This document shows, one piece after another, positions 59,538 through 64,000 of a stretch of 64,000 bases of DNA (the stretch's first letter is position 1; every line of letters begins with the position of its first letter). This DNA comes from Hymenobacter edaphi. Lineage in GTDB: Bacteria; Bacteroidota; Bacteroidia; Cytophagales; Hymenobacteraceae. A model generated the notes under the pieces. That model worked only from the letters and a program-made list of their open reading frames with translations. It did no database searches and was not told where the DNA came from. The DNA lies in the NCBI RefSeq assembly GCF_003258365.1, contig NZ_QHKM01000010.1, forward strand, positions 96,714 to 160,713, written 5' to 3'. The position numbers and the translations under genes are program-made.

Positions 59538-59855
59538 CTACAGAAACACCACCTCCTGAACGAGAGCTTCACCGACTTCGGCGTTGATGATTTCCGCAAC
59601 GCGCGTCTTGGCCATGAACAACTCGTGTTTGAGCGGGGCCGAGGTAAGGCGCACGAAAAGCTTCCCGTTGCGGAAGTATACCTCCTGGGTTTTGAGCGCT
59701 ACGGCCCGGCCCATGATTCGCTCCCAGGAAGACACCACGTAGACTTCGTTCATCTTGCCCTGCAGCCGGTAAGCCTTCAGCAACGCCTGAATGCCATCCT
59801 TGAGGGACACGACCTCCGCTTGGCGGGAAAACTCGTTTTTAGGGCGGGATTTCAA
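59538..59855 (-). CDS. DUF721 (DciA-like) protein
   Basis: A 105-residue protein of the DUF721 family. Conserved blocks: SLKDGIQALLKAYRLQGKMNEVYVVSSWERIMG and VYFRNGKLFVRLTSAPLKHELFMAKTRVAEIIN. Members called DciA load the replicative helicase at initiation in bacteria lacking DnaC/DnaI. It follows recF at 71 bp on the same strand, the usual order. That links it to the replication theme of this window. Its 3' end abuts the structured RNA region. Confidence 0.9.
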   Translation of the reverse strand: MKSRPKNEFSRQAEVVSLKDGIQALLKAYRLQGKMNEVYVVSSWERIMGRAVALKTQEVYFRNGKLFVRLTSAPLKHELFMAKTRVAEIINAEVGEALVQEVVFL

Positions 59856-59926
59856 GGCAAAAAAGGCTATAATATCGCGAAAGGACAGAGGCTTCCGCGT
59901 GCTTCAAAGGTACGAAGCTTGTGAGC

Positions 59927-61063
59927 CTATAGGGGGTGAACGGTCCCGTTTTCTACCCGAAAGCGGGAGACCTGTTCGGATAGGCCCGCCAGCGCCTGAT
60001 CGGTGCGGTCCAAGTGGGTATCGGTCAGGAACACTTGGCCGAAGGTGTGATTGGCCACCAGTTGCAGCAGGCGTTTGATCCGTCGCTCATCCAAACGGTC
60101 AAAAATGTCGTCGAGCAGGAGCAGGGGCTTGTGCTGCTTCTTGCTCGCCATGATTTCAAACTGGGCCAATTTCAAGGCAATTGCGTACGATTTTTGCTGG
60201 CCCTGCGAGCCAAAACCCTTGACCGGCGACCCGTCCATCAGAAATACGTAGTCATCCTTGTGGGGGCCCACGGAGGTGCGCTGCAACGCAATATCCTTGC
60301 GCTCCTGCTGTCGTAGTAACTGCGCAAAATCCTCGCCGGACAACTGGCTCTTGTAATCGAGAGTAACGGTTTCGCGGCCGTCGGCCAGGTCGAGGTAGTG
60401 TCGCTGAAAGACCGGGACAAACTCCTCCAGGAAACGCTGCCGGATAACCACCAGCTGACTGCCGGCCTCCACCAGTTGCTCGTCGAGCACCTGCAGGTAG
60501 TCGCGGTCGAAGCTATGGCGCTCGGCAAACTGCTTCAGTAGGGCATTACGTTGCTTGAGGACGAAGCTGTACTGGATGAGCAGTTCCAGGTAGGAGTGGT
60601 CGAGCTGGGAGATAAGGCTATCGAAATACTTCCGTCGTTCCTCACTGCCCTGTCGTATAAGGTCGGTATCGTAGGGGGAGATGAGTACCACCGGGTAGCG
60701 CCCGATGTGGTCGGAGAGCCGCTCGTAGGGCTGCTTGTTGTGGGTGACCAGCTTTTTCTGGCCCGCCCGCAGGCTGCACTGAATGGTATCGGGCGTAGTG
60801 GAAGAGGGGAGGTCGAAGCGGCCTTTCACCAGGAAAAAATCGGCGCCCTGCTTCATGCACTGGGCATCAGCAGCGGCAAAGGCGCTCTTGGTCATCGACA
60901 GGTAATGGATAGCATCGAGCAGGTTGGTCTTACCGCTGCCGTTCTCCCCGATAAAGCAGTTGATGTGAGGCGAAAGCGTGAGGGTGGCTTCGTCGTAATT
61001 CTTGAAAAAAAGCAGTTGTAGCGAGTCCAGCGTCATGCGTAGCAGAGGTTTCGGAGTTGCCAT
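59927..61063 (-). CDS. recF: DNA replication/repair protein RecF
   Basis: An SMC-like ATPase that helps RecA load at gaps; 378 residues. Walker A GENGSGKTN (about 39-47); LRAGQKKLVTHNKQPYERLSDHIGRYPVVLISPYDTDLI is the RecF core. The signature-like region is KGFGSQGQQKSYAIALKLAQFEIM and Walker B is KPLLLLDDIFDRLDE. The start may be ATG 61063 or ATG 61036 (MTLDSLQLLFFKNY), the latter nearer to the usual length. Divergent from pdhA with only 48 bp between. Confidence 0.95.
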   Translation of the reverse strand: MATPKPLLRMTLDSLQLLFFKNYDEATLTLSPHINCFIGENGSGKTNLLDAIHYLSMTKSAFAAADAQCMKQGADFFLVKGRFDLPSSTTPDTIQCSLRAGQKKLVTHNKQPYERLSDHIGRYPVVLISPYDTDLIRQGSEERRKYFDSLISQLDHSYLELLIQYSFVLKQRNALLKQFAERHSFDRDYLQVLDEQLVEAGSQLVVIRQRFLEEFVPVFQRHYLDLADGRETVTLDYKSQLSGEDFAQLLRQQERKDIALQRTSVGPHKDDYVFLMDGSPVKGFGSQGQQKSYAIALKLAQFEIMASKKQHKPLLLLDDIFDRLDERRIKRLLQLVANHTFGQVFLTDTHLDRTDQALAGLSEQVSRFRVENGTVHPL

Positions 61064-61072
61064 GCTTTTACG

Positions 61073-61080
61073 TACTTTCG
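61073..61080 (+). promoter_or_regulatory. Candidate -7 element for pdhA
   Basis: TACTTTCG, one base off TAnnTTTG, 31 bp before ATG 61112, in the short pdhA/recF divergent region. Confidence 0.5.
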
Positions 61081-61111
61081 CATTCCAAAACCCGAACTAG
61101 AAGAGCAACTA

Positions 61112-62305
61112 ATGGCGGATACGAAGGTAAAGGCTGCCTCGAAGGCATCCAATTCGGCCAGCAAGGCGAAAACGAAGGCCCCGCAAACGGCCGAGGAGCA
61201 GCAAGTAGCTACCCCGCCCCAGGACGATGCCGCCCAGCCCGTGGCTGAGCAGGCGAAACAAGCCAAAACGGCTTCCTCGAACGGCAAGGCGGCCAAAAAG
61301 CAGCGCGCTGCTGCCGAGCCCGCCTTCGACAAGGAGACGTACATGAAGTGGTTCGAGAGCATGATGCTCATGCGCCGCTTCGAGGAAAAAGCCGGCCAGC
61401 TCTATGGTCAGCAAAAAATCAAAGGCTTCTGCCACCTCTACATCGGCCAGGAGGCTTGTGTAGCCGGTGCCGTATCGGCGCTGGAAAAGGGGGACAAGTT
61501 CATCACCGCCTACCGCGACCACGCCCACCCGCTGGCGCTGGGCACCTCGCCCAACGCGCTGATGGCCGAACTGTTTGCCAAGGAAACCGGCTGCTCGAAA
61601 GGCAAGGGCGGTTCCATGCACATGTTCGACAAGGAAGTCGGCTTCGTGGGCGGCCACGGCATCGTGGGCGGGCAGGTGCCGCTGGGCGCCGGTCTGGCCT
61701 TTGCCGAGAAGTACAACAAGACGGGTAAGCTCTGCATCTGCTACATGGGCGACGGCGCCGTGCGCCAGGGCGCCCTGCACGAAGCCTTCAACATGGCCAT
61801 GCTGTGGAAGCTGCCGGTCATCTTCGTGGTAGAGAACAACGGCTACGCCATGGGCACCTCGGTGCAGCGTACCTCCAACGTGACGGACCTCTACACCATC
61901 GGTGAAGCCTACGACATGCCTTCGGAGCCGGTGGACGCCATGCAGGTAGAAGACGTGCACAACGCCGTGGCCCGCGCCGCTGAGCGTGCCCGCGCCGGTG
62001 AAGGTCCGAGCTTCCTCGAGTTCAAGACCTACCGCTACAAAGGCCACTCCATGTCGGACCCGGCCAAGTACCGCACCAAGGAAGAAGTGGAGGGCTACCG
62101 CCAGCGCGACTCCATCGAGAACGTACGCGCCGTGATTCTGGAGCGTCAGTACGCCACCGAAGACGAGCTGCAGGCCATTGATGACCGCATCAAAGCCGCA
62201 GTAGCCGAATCGGTGGAGTTTGCCGAGAAGTCGCCTTTCCCGCCCGCCGAAGAACTGTACCAGGACGTGTACGTGCAGGCGGATTACCCCTTCATCCGCG
62301 AGTAA
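61112..62305 (+). CDS. pdhA: Pyruvate dehydrogenase E1 component, alpha subunit
   Basis: The TPP-dependent subunit that decarboxylates pyruvate; 397 residues. The first about 65 residues are a Lys/Ala/Ser-rich extension (KAASKASNSASKAKTKAPQ) not part of the fold. The catalytic core starts at FDKETYMKWFESMMLMRRFEEKAGQLYGQQKIKGFCHLYIGQEA. TPP/Mg motif: GDGAVRQGALHEAFNMA...FVVENNGYAMGT. The phosphorylation-loop region YRYKGHSMSDPAKYRTKEE is present. The E1 beta and E2 genes are not adjacent. A TPR protein follows at 60 bp. Confidence 0.95.
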   Translation: MADTKVKAASKASNSASKAKTKAPQTAEEQQVATPPQDDAAQPVAEQAKQAKTASSNGKAAKKQRAAAEPAFDKETYMKWFESMMLMRRFEEKAGQLYGQQKIKGFCHLYIGQEACVAGAVSALEKGDKFITAYRDHAHPLALGTSPNALMAELFAKETGCSKGKGGSMHMFDKEVGFVGGHGIVGGQVPLGAGLAFAEKYNKTGKLCICYMGDGAVRQGALHEAFNMAMLWKLPVIFVVENNGYAMGTSVQRTSNVTDLYTIGEAYDMPSEPVDAMQVEDVHNAVARAAERARAGEGPSFLEFKTYRYKGHSMSDPAKYRTKEEVEGYRQRDSIENVRAVILERQYATEDELQAIDDRIKAAVAESVEFAEKSPFPPAEELYQDVYVQADYPFIRE

Positions 62306-62365
62306 CCACCGATTACGCTAAGCCGGGCGGCCGGCGCAGTCCGACCGCCCTCCTTTTCCCTTCCC

Positions 62366-63139
62366 ATGTCGAAGATTCCCTACACGCGCAATACGCCGCA
62401 GGCGCGCCAGAACGAGACGCCCCAGCAGCCCCAGGAGGGTCAGCCGGACCCCAATGCGCCCTACCAGCACCCGCTGCTGGAGGACCCCAACGCCCTGGCC
62501 AACCGGCTGGAAGACTCGGAGCTATTCGTGCGCCGCAACAAGAACATCGTGTTCGGGTTGCTGGCCGCAATCGTGCTGGTCGTGGTAGGGGGCTTCGGCT
62601 ACTACACCTGGCGCCAGTCGCAGGACGACAAAGCCCAGGCCACGATGTTCCAGGCCGTGAACTACTGGGAGGCCGACTCCCTGCGCAAAGCCCTGAAGGG
62701 CGACGGGCAAGCGCCCGGCCTCGAAGCCGTAGCCAGCGAGTATGGTGGCACGAAGGCCGGCAACCTGGCCAACTTCTACGCCGGCGCCGCTTCGCTGAAG
62801 GACGGGAAGTTTCAGCAGGCCATCGATTACCTGGAGGACTTCAGCTCCGACGACCTGCTGCTGCAAGCCCGTGCCTACGCCCTCATCGGCGACGCCAACA
62901 TGGAGCTGAAGAAGTACAAGGAGGCCGCCGACTACTACCAGAAGGCGGCCGATTACAAGGCCAACGAGTACTTCACGCCCGGCTACCTGATGAAGCTGGC
63001 CGTGGCCAAGGAAATGCAGAAGGACTACGCCGCCGCCGGTACCGCCTACGACAAAATCGTGAACGATTACCCGCTGTCGGCGGAAGCCAACGAGGCCAAA
63101 ATCTACCAGGCCCGCGACAAAGCCATGACGGGCAAATAA
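62366..63139 (+). CDS. TPR protein with N-terminal membrane anchor (YfgM-like)
   Basis: A 257-residue protein. A Pro/Gln/Asn-rich cytoplasmic start (about 1-52) precedes one membrane helix (NIVFGLLAAIVLVVVGGFGYYTW, about 57-79). A tetratricopeptide region follows: ANFYAGAASLKDGKFQQAIDYLEDF, YALIGDANMELKKYKEAADYYQKAADY, LKLAVAKEMQKDYAAAGTAYDKI. Orientation and layout resemble YfgM-type proteins that act at the Sec translocon/periplasmic chaperones. A TPR gene before ribH is a common arrangement in Bacteroidota. Confidence 0.87.
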   Translation: MSKIPYTRNTPQARQNETPQQPQEGQPDPNAPYQHPLLEDPNALANRLEDSELFVRRNKNIVFGLLAAIVLVVVGGFGYYTWRQSQDDKAQATMFQAVNYWEADSLRKALKGDGQAPGLEAVASEYGGTKAGNLANFYAGAASLKDGKFQQAIDYLEDFSSDDLLLQARAYALIGDANMELKKYKEAADYYQKAADYKANEYFTPGYLMKLAVAKEMQKDYAAAGTAYDKIVNDYPLSAEANEAKIYQARDKAMTGK

Positions 63140-63159
63140 GCCCACCGCAGAAACCCCGG

Positions 63160-63197
63160 CAGCGCCGCTTCCTGAACCAGGGGGCGGCGCTGCTGTT
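63160..63197 (+). terminator. Terminator after the TPR gene
   Basis: A 9-bp stem (63160-63168 with 63184-63192) followed within three bases by a T-run. Confidence 0.75.
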
Positions 63198-63355
63198 TTT
63201 GGCGCAATCCGCCGGTCAGGGTTCCGGGCTTCGGCCAGCCCAGGCCGGCTCAGGCGCGACGTTTCCGAGTACCGCCGCGCACCCGTAGCATAAGGCGCAT
63301 CTGCCCGCAGAAGTGGATATTTGCGGCTTCATCCAGAACCCGACCCCAACGCCCC

Positions 63356-63832
63356 ATGGCCACCTCCCTGAAAAACCTGAGCAGCTACACCTCCGACCAG
63401 TTTCCCGACATCAGCGAGAAGCGCTTCGGGCTGGTGGTGGCCGAATGGAACCGCACCATCACGGATACGCTGGCCCAGGGCGCCTACGATACGCTCGTGC
63501 AGCACGGCGCCAAGGCCGACAATATTTACCGCAACACCGTGCCCGGCAGCTTCGAGCTGGGCTTGGGGGCGCAGCTACTGGCCCAGCACGAGGAAATCGA
63601 CGCGGTCATCTGCCTGGGCGTTATCATCAAGGGCGAAACCCGGCACGACGAGTTCATTGCCCACGCTGTGGCGCAGGGTATTATGCACGTGGGCCTGAAG
63701 TTCAACAAGCCGGTCATCTTCGGGGTGCTGACCACCGAGGACGAGGCGCAGGCCTGGGACCGGGCCGGCGGCAAGCACGGCAACAAAGGTGTGGAAGCGG
63801 CGGTGACGGCCATTCACATGCTCGGTTTCTGA
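63356..63832 (+). CDS. ribH: 6,7-dimethyl-8-ribityllumazine synthase
   Basis: The penultimate step of riboflavin synthesis; 158 residues. Family blocks: RFGLVVAEWNRTITDTLAQGAYDTL, VPGSFELGLGAQLLAQ, DAVICLGVIIKGETRHDEFIAHAVAQGIM with the catalytic His in the TRHDEF segment, and KPVIFGVLTTEDEAQAWDRAGGKHGNKGVEAA. ATG 63356 follows a TATTTGC promoter-like sequence by about 40 bp. No other rib gene is adjacent. Confidence 0.96.
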   Translation: MATSLKNLSSYTSDQFPDISEKRFGLVVAEWNRTITDTLAQGAYDTLVQHGAKADNIYRNTVPGSFELGLGAQLLAQHEEIDAVICLGVIIKGETRHDEFIAHAVAQGIMHVGLKFNKPVIFGVLTTEDEAQAWDRAGGKHGNKGVEAAVTAIHMLGF

Positions 63833-63875
63833 ACCTTAGATAAACCATAGTGGTTAGAGTGCCACCAAACCCGTA

Positions 63876-64000
63876 GAGCCTGTTATGGACTGGTAGCGTA
63901 ATTTGGGGGATGGCTCAACGCAAAGGCTACCCCAGCGATGTATCAGATGCGGAATGGATGTTTGTCGCGCCGTATTTGGCCCTGGTACGCGAAGACGCAC
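63876..64000 (+). mobile_element. Left end of an IS5-family insertion sequence (cut by window edge)
   Basis: Starts with a terminal-repeat-like GAGCCTGTTATGGAC, 43 bp after ribH. The transposase begins 34 bp further. The right end lies outside, so IR and target duplication cannot be confirmed. Confidence 0.75.
63910..64000 (+). CDS. IS5-family transposase, N-terminal fragment (runs off window)
   Basis: ATG 63910 opens MAQRKGYPSDVSDAEWMFVA, continuing PYLALVRED. YPSDV.D.EW..V.PYL is the typical start of IS5/IS1182-like transposases with the DUF4096 domain. The catalytic DDE part is outside the window. Confidence 0.88.
   Translation, partial: MAQRKGYPSDVSDAEWMFVAPYLALVREDA

Noticed and set aside
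1..64000. tRNA, rRNA and CRISPR arrays
   Set aside because: I looked in all gene-free gaps for cloverleaf-type and repeat-spacer patterns and saw none that held up; a tRNAscan/CRISPR search would settle it.

Overview
The window is a high-GC chromosomal segment of a Bacteroidota bacterium, most likely Hymenobacter or a close relative (Cytophagales). Support comes from several sources. There are gliding and type IX secretion genes: a PorP/SprF-family outer membrane protein next to a GldJ-type lipoprotein, and a giant PKD protein ending in a CHU_C-type sorting domain. There are several Bacteroidota-specific families (DUF4175 coiled-coil protein, DUF4382 lipoprotein, PLDc_N protein). Upstream regions carry TAnnTTTG-like -7 promoter elements rather than Shine-Dalgarno sites. 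Nearly all genes look like chromosomal housekeeping genes.

Layout. 1-2.4 kb: end of lnt, a small conserved gene and an inositol-monophosphatase-family gene. 2.6-10.1 kb: a DUF4382 lipoprotein and a 1142-residue tail-fibre-like surface protein with a self-cleaving S74 chaperone domain, followed by a divergent histidine kinase/response regulator pair. 10.2-15.9 kb: AsmA-family protein, PorP/SprF and GldJ. 16.1-18.6 kb: comF, an AhpD-like protein, a small gene and exodeoxyribonuclease III. 18.7-30.6 kb: the DUF4175 / RsbW-like ATPase / ybeY / mnmG / methyltransferase / Ig-lipoprotein block. 30.6-32.8 kb: a probable replication origin. 32.9-47.8 kb: PiT phosphate transporter, glyS, PKD protein, MMPL transporter, ileS and lspA. 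47.8-50.9 kb: a lower-GC orphan gene, a gene broken by a short templated insertion, and a fused two-ATPase peptide-type ABC protein. 51.4-58.4 kb: rnr, polyprenyl synthetase, rhomboid protease, small membrane proteins and a glycerophosphodiesterase. 58.4-59.5 kb: an AT-rich island with a small HTH protein surrounded by its likely binding motif, a parS site and a structured RNA resembling a group II intron 5' end. 59.5-63.8 kb: DUF721-recF, divergent from pdhA, a TPR protein and ribH. An IS5-type transposase starts at the right edge.

The most notable signal is around chromosome replication and segregation. A dense DnaA-box cluster with an AT-rich unwinding-type stretch lies at 30.8-31.4 kb, and further paired boxes lie at 32.1 and 32.7 kb. 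A perfect parS-type 16-mer (59142) and a near-perfect one inside a coding linker (49861) lie within 30 kb of it. Beside the perfect parS sits an AT-rich locus encoding a small HTH protein with at least seven exact TGTWACA sites and five TGATACA sites upstream of and inside its own gene. This is the best candidate for an undescribed system.

Other items: a motif shared between the promoter of the two-component pair and the upstream region of the giant surface protein; two convergent gene junctions in which a terminator is nested inside a long, nearly or fully perfect inverted repeat; a 21-bp tandem array upstream of the polyprenyl synthetase; and a pseudogene whose lesion can be reconstructed to the base.
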